A DNA stretch of 24,017 nt from a virus. This document shows, piece after piece, positions 8,213 to 15,215 of the stretch. The notes under the pieces were generated by a model. It was given only the letters and a program-made list of their open reading frames with translations. It ran no database searches and was not told the DNA's origin. Numbering within the stretch: the first letter of the stretch is position 1; the number at the start of each line of letters is the position of its first letter. Where the stretch lies: the IMG/VR virus record IMGVR_UViG_3300033149_002561, positions 1-24,017 of that record; one strand, given 5' to 3'. A program made the translations under genes and the position numbers.

Positions 8213-8221
8213 AATTTAAAT
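8213..8221 (-). promoter_or_regulatory. TATA box of the glycosyltransferase operon
   Basis: ATTTAAATT on the minus strand is centred about 27 nt before ATG 8190. No SD is present, consistent with a leaderless archaeal message. It lies in the 90-nt divergent space shared with the plus-strand zinc-ribbon gene. Confidence 0.65.
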
Positions 8222-8251
8222 GTTTCTAATGGTTTTATAATTATCGAATAA

Positions 8252-8260
8252 TTTTTATAT
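8252..8260 (+). promoter_or_regulatory. TATA-like box of the small zinc-ribbon gene
   Basis: TTTTTATAT is centred 25 nt before ATG 8281 on the plus strand. No SD lies between box and start. It is less like the TTTAAATA form than the other boxes here. Confidence 0.45.
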
Positions 8261-8280
8261 CGTAAATAAAGTTGTTAATT

Positions 8281-8526
8281 ATGGATTATGTAACAAAAAC
8301 TTGTAATTTGAGATGTAACATGTGTAATAAAGAACTAGATGAAAAAAATATAAGAATACTTTATGTTACAAAAGGTAATATATCTTTTACATCAAAAACA
8401 ACAAACATAAGAGAGTCAGAAATAAATATGACAAGTGTATCCCTATATCCAAAATATTATTGTTCAGAATGTTATGTTGTAGCCAACAGAAAAATGATAT
8501 TAGAAGAGTTTAAATCTGAGGAGTAG
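8281..8526 (+). CDS. Small protein with two CxxC pairs (zinc-ribbon-like)
   Basis: This 81-residue protein starts at ATG 8281; an in-frame TTG further upstream lies in the promoter spacer and is unlikely to be used. It has CNLRCNMCNKEL at residues 8-19 and YYCSECYV near residues 59-66, two CxxC pairs about 47 residues apart that probably bind one zinc ion. The part between is beta-rich (IRILYVTKGNISFTSK). The gene stands alone on the plus strand, against the virion genes, and its 3' end overlaps the converging neck gene by 17 bp. This is the pattern of a small accessory gene. The function is unknown; DNA-binding regulation or an anti-host role are both possible. Confidence 0.75.
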   Translation: MDYVTKTCNLRCNMCNKELDEKNIRILYVTKGNISFTSKTTNIRESEINMTSVSLYPKYYCSECYVVANRKMILEEFKSEE

Positions 8527-9037
8527 AAGGTAAAGAAATATTCTGTGGAACATCTTTTTTCCATAACATGCAAGTAATATATATAACATTTCCATGAGTT
8601 CCAAAATGAGGAATAACATTTACCACTCCAAATTCCATCTGTTGTTGAGGATGGTCAATAGGAAAAATTATAGTGTCCCCAACAACTATTTTTCCCCATT
8701 CATAACCATAAGTATACATGAGATAATCATATCTTTGTAATCTTCCAGCTTCAGAAACAAAATCTGCATTTCCACTTCTTCCATGAGGAGCAAAAGATTC
8801 CATTATACACTGAATAGGTCTATCATCATAATTATCATATACCCATCCATCATCACAAATAGTACAATAAGGATTTCTATTTCCAGTCATTTCATCCCAA
8901 CAAGAACATCTGGTTGCTTCTTTTTTACTCAATAATCTTGCCCAACTAGGAAATTGTGCCATAATAAACCTAAATTCTCTATCATCTACAATAGGAGTAG
9001 TAGGACTACCTATACTTAATTGTCTATGTTGAGACAT
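8510..9037 (-). CDS. Probable neck / head-tail connector protein with Cys cluster
   Basis: This is a 175-residue protein in the neck-gene region. A compact metal-binding signature, CSCWDEMTGNRNPYCTICDDG, begins at residue 44, with C44, C46, C58 and C61. Many phage head-tail proteins carry a similar CxCW...C-x-x-C-G-G motif, which is the main reason for this call. The C-terminal half is beta-rich (YEWGKIVVGDTIIFPIDHP, MEFGVVNVIPHFG), as expected for a small connector ring subunit. Its ATG lies 2 nt after the stop of the preceding zinc-ribbon gene, so the two are co-transcribed. The 3' end overlaps the converging plus-strand gene by 17 bp. Confidence 0.65.
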   Translation of the reverse strand: MSQHRQLSIGSPTTPIVDDREFRFIMAQFPSWARLLSKKEATRCSCWDEMTGNRNPYCTICDDGWVYDNYDDRPIQCIMESFAPHGRSGNADFVSEAGRLQRYDYLMYTYGYEWGKIVVGDTIIFPIDHPQQQMEFGVVNVIPHFGTHGNVIYITCMLWKKDVPQNISLPSTPQI

Positions 9038-9039
9038 AA

Positions 9040-9279
9040 TTACTCATTTCCCATATTATCATAATTAGTGCATAAACATGCACTTCCAGTACCAGCCAAA
9101 TAATCATATTCTTGGTCTATAATTGTATAGCTATCTACTATAGGTTCTGAATTCATAGTAGAGATTATAAATCCACATTCTATACACTTAAACGTATAAT
9201 AATAATCTACTTGTCCTAAATGAATATGTTCTTTAGTCTTAATCTTCCTCATTTCTCCATTACATATTGGACATTCCAT
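9040..9279 (-). CDS. Small zinc-ribbon protein
   Basis: This 79-residue protein has CPIC at residues 3-6 and CIEC at 32-35, separated by a charged beta hairpin (MRKIKTKEHIHLG, YYYTFK), a classic zinc ribbon. A second pair (CLC, about residues 69-71) lies near the acidic C-terminus. ATG 9279 is chosen rather than the in-frame GTG 9291, because that GTG is part of the SD GGTGAT (9292-9287), which sits 7 nt before the ATG. It is co-transcribed between two neck-region genes. A role in virion assembly or late regulation is possible; nothing in the sequence decides between them. Confidence 0.75.
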   Translation of the reverse strand: MECPICNGEMRKIKTKEHIHLGQVDYYYTFKCIECGFIISTMNSEPIVDSYTIIDQEYDYLAGTGSACLCTNYDNMGNE

Positions 9280-9299
9280 TTTATTAATCACCTTACTTA

Positions 9300-10121
9300 C
9301 TAATTATTAAATATTATAACCCTATCTCCATATGAATAAATCATTGCTTCTCCTAAATCTACTATTCTTTCTCCCTTGTTAGCTGGGAAAACCCTTTCTG
9401 CATATGGAATGGAATAAGTACTTCTATTTATTATCACACAAGGAGCGCCATCATAAACCAGTTTTAATGTGTTCATCATCTGTTTGCAATTTCTTTCGTA
9501 CTCATTAAACAATGCTTCCATACTCATTCCCTCCCCCCACAACTTGGTTTGTACTTTTAATTGTCCTACTTCATAACTGAAACCACCTTGTATCGCATTG
9601 CTATTGTTCATTTGAACTATCGCATCTCTTATCGCATGAACATATACTGTGAAAATAGCTAATTGTTCTACACCATTTGTTGAATTTATATTGTAATCCC
9701 AATAATTTGCTGTATCATTTCCATGAAATTCCGCATTCAACCATACTTTTCTTTGGTCTATTATTATATTTAAATTATTATCTGTTAAACCATTCCAGTG
9801 TGCATAAGTTATCCACACTATGTCTCCAGAAGATACTGACGCTCCAGAGGATAAATATATTTCTCCTTCCATTGAATTGAAATATGAACCACTACTAGTA
9901 TTATACAAATTTGTTCCAGAATGCCAAGGGTCGCTCTCTAACCACACCCCAGCAACATCTTTTATTGGTGTGTTTCTTGCAAATACATAATATTGCTCTG
10001 TTCCAGAATAAACGTGTGCCCTCTCATTTTCCGATGTTAATGTTTGTATTATTCCTACAGATGTCAACATATTTCTTACATTTGTTACATGTGAGTTTGA
10101 ACCAGAAGTAATAAAGGTCAT
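9300..10121 (-). CDS. Uncharacterised head/neck structural protein
   Basis: This 273-residue protein is the first minus-strand gene after the plus-strand island that follows the capsid gene, so a head-completion or neck role is likely. It is rich in Ser, Asn, Thr and aromatic residues in the first half (YFNSMEGEIYLSSGASVSSG about residues 79-98). It is more helical in the second half (EALFNEYERNCKQMMNTLKL, near residues 202-221) and ends in beta segments (GERIVDLGEAMIYSYGDRVII). No catalytic or metal-binding motif is seen. A cell-surface binding protein is an alternative, but the location favours a structural component. No convincing SD or well-placed TATA box was found before the ATG. Confidence 0.65.
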   Translation of the reverse strand: MTFITSGSNSHVTNVRNMLTSVGIIQTLTSENERAHVYSGTEQYYVFARNTPIKDVAGVWLESDPWHSGTNLYNTSSGSYFNSMEGEIYLSSGASVSSGDIVWITYAHWNGLTDNNLNIIIDQRKVWLNAEFHGNDTANYWDYNINSTNGVEQLAIFTVYVHAIRDAIVQMNNSNAIQGGFSYEVGQLKVQTKLWGEGMSMEALFNEYERNCKQMMNTLKLVYDGAPCVIINRSTYSIPYAERVFPANKGERIVDLGEAMIYSYGDRVIIFNN

Positions 10122-10182
10122 TATACTAACTATTTTTTTAAGAATACAAAAACATGTCGGTTAATAGTTTAATCACACAAAA

Positions 10183-10191
10183 ATATTTAAA
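10183..10191 (+). promoter_or_regulatory. TATA box of the plus-strand island
   Basis: ATATTTAAA on the plus strand is centred about 26 nt before ATG 10214. An earlier in-frame ATG at 10154 lies upstream of this box and would be lost from the transcript, so 10214 is the likely start. Confidence 0.65.
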
Positions 10192-10213
10192 GGTATTAGT
10201 TTATATTATAACA

Positions 10214-11170
10214 ATGACAAAATATAAAATAATTTGCTTTCCTTTTCATAGACCTTATCAAACAAGATTGTTTAGAACTGGACACGAGTTCTATATAATA
10301 AATGACTATGGAAAAAACGTGAAACATAGATGGGTAGATAATATAGTAACATCTAGAGATTTACCAGAAAATGCTAAACTTATTTCTATTACAGAATTTG
10401 TAAGCAACCAAGAGAAATTCGACTTAATAATGTTACAAACAGCAGAACACATAAAACATTTCAGTCATATAACAACAATACCAAAACTTTTCAGTTGGCA
10501 TTTTATTGGACCAGTTACAAATGATATAATAACAAGATTGGGTAATAAACCAATAGCTATCTGTACAAGTAATAACTACAAAAGAGATATAGATATAGTC
10601 ATTCCAGAAGGACACGATATAAAAGAATTTGAAAAAAGAAACTATGACCAAGAACCAATAAAAGAAATACTTACTCCAGTAAATAGGTTCAAAGAAATAG
10701 GTAATTATATAACTGGATACAAGTGGTTTCCAACGATTAAACAACTAAACATAAAAGTTATAGGTAAAAACAAAGCACTAGAACAAATATACAAAAACAC
10801 TAAATTAGTTGATTATAAGACCTACAAATCCATGATTGCTTCTTATATGGCTATTTTTCAACCATCAAGTATAAAAGCCAGAAGTTTTGTTGTAGGAGAA
10901 ACAATGGCATCTAAAAACATAGTAATTATTTCCAGACCTAGAACTTTTAAGTATAATTCCTCATTACTCGAAAATGGTAAAAATGCATTTTTTGTGAATA
11001 CTCCTCAAGAGTTAATAAAAATGAATGATAATTTAAAAAACGATAAAATACCCAAAAAAGAATTACAACAAATAGGAGAAAATGCTTTACAGACTATTGA
11101 TAAACACCTTCCTATTGATAAGTTCATTGATAACTGGAAAGAATTTATAGAGACGTCATTAAACAATTAA
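10214..11170 (+). CDS. Divergent GT-B glycosyltransferase
   Basis: This is a 318-residue protein with a GT-B character: a short N-terminal domain (FDLIMLQTAEHI, residues 69-80; PKLFSWHFIGP, 90-100) and a C-terminal donor-binding region. The latter has ASYMAIFQPSSIKARSFVVG (209-228), ETMASKNIVIISRP (229-242) and ENGKNAFFVNTPQELI (253-268). The E-x7-E motif is degenerate: E229 is present but the first position is lysine. It is shorter than typical GT4 enzymes (about 370-440 residues), mostly in the N-terminal domain. The start is set by a TATA box 26 nt upstream, which makes the first 20 residues of the longest frame an artefact. It opens a small plus-strand operon. It could act on a viral or host glycan. 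Confidence 0.75.
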   Translation: MTKYKIICFPFHRPYQTRLFRTGHEFYIINDYGKNVKHRWVDNIVTSRDLPENAKLISITEFVSNQEKFDLIMLQTAEHIKHFSHITTIPKLFSWHFIGPVTNDIITRLGNKPIAICTSNNYKRDIDIVIPEGHDIKEFEKRNYDQEPIKEILTPVNRFKEIGNYITGYKWFPTIKQLNIKVIGKNKALEQIYKNTKLVDYKTYKSMIASYMAIFQPSSIKARSFVVGETMASKNIVIISRPRTFKYNSSLLENGKNAFFVNTPQELIKMNDNLKNDKIPKKELQQIGENALQTIDKHLPIDKFIDNWKEFIETSLNN

Positions 11171-11185
11171 ATTTAGGAGATTAAA

Positions 11186-11443
11186 ATGATTAGTTTAATA
11201 ACATGGTTAAAAAATAAAAAGAAAAATAAAGAACAATTTTCTGCAAACGAAAAAGCATTTTTAGTTATTTTACCTATTCTATTTTTAATGATTATTGCTT
11301 TCAATATCTGGTTGGCTATAATGTTAAAACCCTTGATATTAATTGTTTCTATACCTTATACTTTTATTATGTACTTATCCTTTATTGAAAGTTGTTTTAC
11401 TCATAATTTTACAATAACACATACTTACATTGAATATATTTAA
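11186..11443 (+). CDS. Small two-helix membrane protein
   Basis: This 85-residue protein has a basic N-terminus (WLKNKKKNKEQ, residues 7-17) and two close hydrophobic segments: AFLVILPILFLMIIAFNIWL (about 24-43) and an ILIVSIPYTFIMYLSFI segment (about 51-67). The short loop between them has one lysine. The positive N-terminus suggests that both ends face the cytoplasm. A good SD (GGAGATTAAAATG) precedes the ATG, 15 nt after the glycosyltransferase stop, so the gene is in that operon. It may anchor or work with the glycosyltransferase, or act in lysis or superinfection exclusion; none of these is shown by the sequence. Confidence 0.75.
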   Translation: MISLITWLKNKKKNKEQFSANEKAFLVILPILFLMIIAFNIWLAIMLKPLILIVSIPYTFIMYLSFIESCFTHNFTITHTYIEYI

Positions 11444-11457
11444 TTAGAACAAAAACA

Positions 11458-11465
11458 TTTAAAAA
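11458..11465 (+). promoter_or_regulatory. Candidate TATA box before the MazG-like gene
   Basis: TTTAAAAA is centred about 32 nt before ATG 11494. A GGTAGGT element lies close to the ATG, so the gene may have both an internal promoter and an SD. The assignment is weak in this A/T-rich spacer. Confidence 0.3.
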
Positions 11466-11493
11466 CTGTAAAAATATATAAAGGTAGGTAAAA

Positions 11494-11808
11494 ATGGAAC
11501 TAGAAAAAATAGAAGAAAAAATAAGAAAAATAAATGATAAAAATGGATGGATTTTTCCAGAAAATGCGTGGAATAAGTTAGAAAACTTTATTCCAACGAA
11601 ATTGATGTTATGTGTATCAGAGTTATCAGAAGCTCTAGAAGCATACAGAAATTATGACTTTGAAAACTTCAAAGAAGAAATAGCAGATACAATGATTAGA
11701 TTATTAGACCTAACAACTGGATTGAATATAAATATAGGAGAAGAAATAGTAAAAAAACTAGAGATAAATAAGAAAAGAGGATATAAACATGGAAACAAAA
11801 GAGTGTAA
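11494..11808 (+). CDS. MazG-like nucleotide pyrophosphohydrolase
   Basis: This 104-residue all-helical protein has the MazG/dUTPase-superfamily metal-binding signature. CVSELSEALEAYR (residues 40-52) supplies E43 and E46, and EEIADTMIRLLDL (61-73) supplies E62 and D65, forming the ExxE...ExxD set that binds magnesium. The length is that of a single-domain MazG-like enzyme. The family hydrolyses (d)NTPs to monophosphates and pyrophosphate. In viruses it is thought to clean non-canonical nucleotides or alter host nucleotide or alarmone pools. GGTAGGT near the ATG serves as SD. The end overlaps the next small gene by 20 bases. Confidence 0.88.
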   Translation: MELEKIEEKIRKINDKNGWIFPENAWNKLENFIPTKLMLCVSELSEALEAYRNYDFENFKEEIADTMIRLLDLTTGLNINIGEEIVKKLEINKKRGYKHGNKRV

Positions 11809-11941
11809 AAACAAAGAAAAATATGAGATATATATCTCTAAACCTCTTTTTAAAATAGAAAATAACAAATTAAAAAATAAGAATAAACAACTCTTTTATT
11901 ATAAAATAAAAGAAGAAAAAAAAGATGGTGATAAAAATTAA
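11789..11941 (+). CDS. Very small lysine-rich hypothetical protein
   Basis: This frame codes for 50 residues (METKECKNKEKYEIYISKPL then a Lys/Asn-rich tail), too short to stand out on length alone. It starts within the end of the MazG-like gene, with AGAGGAT about 7 nt before the ATG, and its end overlaps the start of the next gene by 17 bases. It therefore bridges a gap that would otherwise be empty. Overlapping small genes are usual elsewhere in this genome. No function can be suggested, and the extreme A-richness means it could be non-coding. Confidence 0.45.
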   Translation: METKECKNKEKYEIYISKPLFKIENNKLKNKNKQLFYYKIKEEKKDGDKN

Positions 11942-12182
11942 AGCTGGTTGGGAAGACTGTAGATGCATGTTAAACAATTGTTGGATTGATGACAATAAAG
12001 ATGAGATTGAAAAAATGACCTCTACTTTTTTCAAGAGACTGTTGAATAAACTTATATTAAAAAGAAAGATAAGAATACTCACATTGAAGATTAGTTTAAA
12101 CCAAATAGAAGATGAAGCAGACTTCTGTAAATATGACTGTGTATATAATAAATGGGGAAAAATAAGAGAAGATGACGATTAG
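11925..12182 (+). CDS. Small Cys-containing hypothetical protein
   Basis: This is an 85-residue protein with cysteines in two groups, GWEDCRCMLNNCW (residues 8-20) and FCKYDCVYNKWG (67-78), which could jointly bind a metal ion. The middle is a basic helix (FFKRLLNKLILKRKIRIL, about 35-52) and the C-terminus is acidic. It is last in the plus-strand island and converges on the capsid gene. The ATG at 11925 has only a weak purine-rich sequence before it; GTG 11928 is an alternative start. Not recognised as any family. Confidence 0.6.
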   Translation: MVIKIKAGWEDCRCMLNNCWIDDNKDEIEKMTSTFFKRLLNKLILKRKIRILTLKISLNQIEDEADFCKYDCVYNKWGKIREDDD

Positions 12183-12189
12183 AAGATGT

Positions 12190-12215
12190 AAAAAATAAAT
12201 AAAAAAAAGAAAAAA
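12190..12215 (-). terminator. Oligo-T terminator after the major capsid gene
   Basis: Read on the minus strand, the region just after the capsid stop has an interrupted run of T (groups of six, eight and six, with single interruptions). This fits archaeal T-tract termination at the end of the capsid operon. The plus strand has no matching T-run, so it would act one way only. Confidence 0.5.
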
Positions 12216-12225
12216 GGAATTAATT

Positions 12226-13269
12226 TTAGCCCGTAAAGCTAGATGGGTTAATACCAGTCAAGTTATCTAATCTAGCCGCCGCATCTGGATTGACAATTCC
12301 AACTCCCATTCTTGAAGTCATATAAATAGCTATACTATCATGAGAAATAAGACTTTCTCTATCAACAGAGACTGGTCTCCTCATAAATCTAACAGCATAT
12401 TTACTTTTATTCAAGAATAAAGCTTTGTCAGTATCCATCCAAGGAGTAACGACAATGTCCAAACCAGCAATAGGATACATGTTTCCACGTCTCAAAGTCT
12501 CTTGTTGGTCTGGTGGAAGAACTTGCCAAACATTAGATGATTTGAATTCATCCATCATAAGTAAGTAAGTAAAGACATAAGGATGGATAACCATCGTCTC
12601 ATAAGGAATATCTTCAGATTTTCCAATCGAAAGCATAACTTGGATTTTTACCCAATCAAGTGTTCCACTAGAACTATTATAATTAGACCAATCACTGTCA
12701 TTGGCATCCAGAATATGACTGGGTACCACTTGACCAGTTTTCCAGTTAGTTGTTCCATCAGAAGGACCATTAATAAGTGTCTTCATGATTAATTGGTCTT
12801 CATATCTTCTACAAGCATCTAAAGCTAGTCTTATTTGACGAGAAGTTATATCAAAGGATTGAACATCTTCAATTGTCTCATTAGTAATAACTATGCCTAT
12901 ACCGAATTTTGTTATTTCAGTTCTAACTTTACCGTAGCTAGATTTAGCAACTGGGATTTCAGCTCCTTCAGTCAAAGGAACAGCATCAAATCCTATCTCA
13001 AAAGTGTAAGAAACCACGGGAGCATTAACATTTATAGTATCTACTAATCCAGCGGCAACTAGGTCGGGTATATATTCTTCCCAAGCTTGCCTATTGATAG
13101 CTTCTCCTATAAACATTATCATGTCTTCTCTCGTTATATATTGGTTAAGCAAACCAATAAACTGTTGCATGTTTCGTGGTGTTTCTACATATGTGTCAGC
13201 AAATTTTACATATTCAGCAGTTCTAAAGCTAGAATAGTTTTGATTTATAGTAGGTTTGTTTATCATCAT
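12226..13269 (-). CDS. Major capsid protein, HK97 fold
   Basis: This 347-residue protein is the best candidate for the capsid subunit. The N-terminal arm leads to the segment TPRNMQQFIGLLNQYITRED. Then come the typical TEGAEIPVAKSSYGKVRTEI (about residues 121-140), ITKFGIGIVITNETIED, a helix with SRQIRLALDACRRYEDQLIM, and late strands GLDIVVTPWMDTDKALFLNK. The '-EG-E-P--K-SYGKV' pattern preceding a glycine-rich strand is common in HK97-fold capsid proteins. ATG 13269 is preferred over an in-frame TTG at 13278: the ATG lies 2 nt past the upstream stop and AGAGGTTGGT is placed as SD. No long N-terminal delta domain is present; scaffold function appears to sit in the protease gene upstream. Confidence 0.88.
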   Translation of the reverse strand: MMINKPTINQNYSSFRTAEYVKFADTYVETPRNMQQFIGLLNQYITREDMIMFIGEAINRQAWEEYIPDLVAAGLVDTINVNAPVVSYTFEIGFDAVPLTEGAEIPVAKSSYGKVRTEITKFGIGIVITNETIEDVQSFDITSRQIRLALDACRRYEDQLIMKTLINGPSDGTTNWKTGQVVPSHILDANDSDWSNYNSSSGTLDWVKIQVMLSIGKSEDIPYETMVIHPYVFTYLLMMDEFKSSNVWQVLPPDQQETLRRGNMYPIAGLDIVVTPWMDTDKALFLNKSKYAVRFMRRPVSVDRESLISHDSIAIYMTSRMGVGIVNPDAAARLDNLTGINPSSFTG

Positions 13270-13271
13270 TT

Positions 13272-13895
13272 TTACCAACCTCTCTTCTTGGATAAGTCAA
13301 CCAATACAACGGGTATATTGGAATCACCTATCAAATCTGGACCTAGTGAGCCACTAGAAATTCCGATTACTTGTCCAATGACAAGAGCCCTATCTGGACC
13401 AGTATCACTTCCCACAGCTCCACAAGCTTCTACATATCCATCTGTCCCAGATGAAAGTGTTACGTATCCACCAACTGTAGGAGCGGTACCACTATAGCAT
13501 ACCCAGATAACTTCATTAGTAACATATGTTCCAATGTTTTGATTTTCAAGTGTAGAACTTCCAGACCAAGAATCGTAAATGTTTAAAGCATTACCCCACA
13601 CATTAAATTGAGGGATAGCTTTTCTTGTAGCAACTCCTAAAATCTTATAATCAGTAGCTCCACTACCAAGTATAACTCCACTTGCAGCTACATCAGCCGC
13701 AGAAAGAATATCTGCTTCTGGCATTAATGCTTCTCCGTAATCGCTTCCGTAATATTGTGTAGAATTGACTTGACCAGTTTGAACAATGACTGTTCCAGCA
13801 CCCCAATTGGTACTTCCACTAGCTACAGCCGCCATCTTTACATTCTTTGGTGCATAATATAATCCACCTCTATAAGGATATTTGAATTTTGGCAT
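13272..13895 (-). CDS. Probable capsid decoration (cement) protein
   Basis: This is a 207-residue protein between the protease/scaffold and the major capsid gene, the standard place for a decoration protein. It is very rich in Gly, Ser, Ala, Val and Thr and almost wholly beta (AAVASGSTNWGAGTVIVQTG residues 22-41, APTVGGYVTLSSGTDGYVEA, RALVIGQVIGISSG). It resembles in composition the head decoration proteins with a beta-tulip or DUF2190-like core, but no diagnostic motif is certain. The ATG overlaps the protease stop (TAATG). GGAGG and GTGAT upstream give a strong SD, suggesting high expression in line with a capsid component. Confidence 0.68.
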   Translation of the reverse strand: MPKFKYPYRGGLYYAPKNVKMAAVASGSTNWGAGTVIVQTGQVNSTQYYGSDYGEALMPEADILSAADVAASGVILGSGATDYKILGVATRKAIPQFNVWGNALNIYDSWSGSSTLENQNIGTYVTNEVIWVCYSGTAPTVGGYVTLSSGTDGYVEACGAVGSDTGPDRALVIGQVIGISSGSLGPDLIGDSNIPVVLVDLSKKRGW

Positions 13896-15094
13896 TATAA
13901 ATCACTTCCTCCATCACTGAAAGCTGACTGAGTCAATATTTTAGCCACTTCATTTCTATCTTTTAGAGATATCTCATCTCTAGCATTCCTTGTCCAACTG
14001 AGATTTAGTATTCTACCAATACCAGTAATTATTTTTTCTCTTTCCTCTTCAGCTTTAGTTCTTTTAGCATCGCCAGTTACAAATCTTCCATTGGACTGTT
14101 CAATTTCCGTATTTTGTTCAAGAGTATTAGTTTTAGTTTTAGGAGATTTATCTTCTAACACCTTTACAGTGCTATATACTTGTTCAAGTACTTTTACATC
14201 TTTGTCAGCATAAGTCTTAGGTTCTTCTTTTGTTATAGCACAAATCTGGTCTATTAGATTAGCTTTTTTCTCTTTAGCCATCTGTTCAAGCATTTCCTTG
14301 TATTTCTCGTTCTCTTGTGCTGTTTTCTTCATTTGTTCAAGCGTAGGCATAATAGATTCCTTAAAGGCTTTTAATTCCTCTATTTGTTTTTTATACTCTT
14401 CTATTAGGTTCTTTTCAGCGTTTTCGCTCATTATTTTCATCTCTTTATATTGTTGTTCCATGATTCTCTTTTGTTTAGAATCATTAATCGACTGTACCAG
14501 AACCATATAATTGTTAGAATTATATTGTTCTAATTCTGATACACTTTGAGCCACTCCAATAGTGGCATTGGGGTCAGCACCTTTTACTACTATACCAAGA
14601 TGCACAGCTTCAGCATCATAAATTAATCCTTCACATGTTTGTCCCTTATAAGTCTGATTTATTCTATGAACACAATTTCCTATTGTTTCTCCACAGATAC
14701 TACATCTGAAATCTTTCAACAATGCTCTAACTGAAGTATTACTTATGTATCCTTGTTCTATCTTATGTGCAATTTTACTAGGGTCTTCTTTGTCTATGTC
14801 TCCTACGTACTCAATTACTCCTTGATTAAAGTAAGCATCTTTTATTTTGCCTACAACCTTTGTTACGTCATCAAAATGATGATTGAGAACTATCTCTTTT
14901 CCTTTTAATGACTTGGAGTAACTAGCTAAAGCTTGGTCTAGCCATCTTATTCCAAACATATTAGTCTGGTTAGATACTGCTATCCCCTTTACTGGCAATC
15001 CTTTTATATCATATTTTTCTACAATATCATCATCATCATATTTAGACAATGGTAAATATTGTTGTAATATATGAGTATCTTCGTTATACCCCAT
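13895..15094 (-). CDS. Prohead protease fused to a scaffold-like coiled coil
   Basis: This 399-residue protein has two parts. Residues 1-185 look like a prohead maturation protease: GLPVKGIAV (32-40), VLNHHFDDVTKVVGKI (69-84) with a candidate catalytic histidine, GYISNTSVRA (115-124) with candidate serines 118/121, and AEAVHLGIVVKGADPNATI (161-179). Between these lies a Cys/His cluster, CSICGETIGNCVHR (131-144) plus C154, likely zinc-binding. Residues about 200-300 form a long Glu/Lys/Gln-rich coiled coil (YKKQIEELKAFKESIM), followed by a polar C-terminal region, as in scaffolding proteins. ATG 15094 is chosen because a TATA box is centred 26 nt before it; the longer frame from 15133 would start inside the promoter. 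The protease would process scaffold and itself during head maturation. Confidence 0.82.
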   Translation of the reverse strand: MGYNEDTHILQQYLPLSKYDDDDIVEKYDIKGLPVKGIAVSNQTNMFGIRWLDQALASYSKSLKGKEIVLNHHFDDVTKVVGKIKDAYFNQGVIEYVGDIDKEDPSKIAHKIEQGYISNTSVRALLKDFRCSICGETIGNCVHRINQTYKGQTCEGLIYDAEAVHLGIVVKGADPNATIGVAQSVSELEQYNSNNYMVLVQSINDSKQKRIMEQQYKEMKIMSENAEKNLIEEYKKQIEELKAFKESIMPTLEQMKKTAQENEKYKEMLEQMAKEKKANLIDQICAITKEEPKTYADKDVKVLEQVYSTVKVLEDKSPKTKTNTLEQNTEIEQSNGRFVTGDAKRTKAEEEREKIITGIGRILNLSWTRNARDEISLKDRNEVAKILTQSAFSDGGSDL

Positions 15095-15113
15095 AATATT
15101 TATCAATACTGAA

Positions 15114-15125
15114 AAATATATAAAC
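15114..15125 (-). promoter_or_regulatory. TATA box of the protease-capsid operon
   Basis: GTTTATATATTT on the minus strand is centred about 26 nt before ATG 15094. No SD lies between. It would drive protease, decoration protein and capsid together. Confidence 0.65.
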
Positions 15126-15215
15126 ATGTTCAACTAGAAGCGGTGTAACCCACAAAATCTAACAGTTAGTTCTAAAACAGCATCAAAAAGAAGAAGGAAA
15201 GGTTTTGTCGATAAA

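Noticed and set aside
8302-8325. CNLRCNMC in the small plus-strand protein looks like a radical SAM CxxxCxxC motif
   Set aside because: The protein has only 81 residues, no barrel, and a second CxxC pair at the expected zinc-ribbon distance. A zinc ribbon is the simpler reading.
12835-13497. Plus-strand frames opposite the capsid and decoration genes
   Set aside because: They are the complements of confidently identified virion genes and have no start signals.
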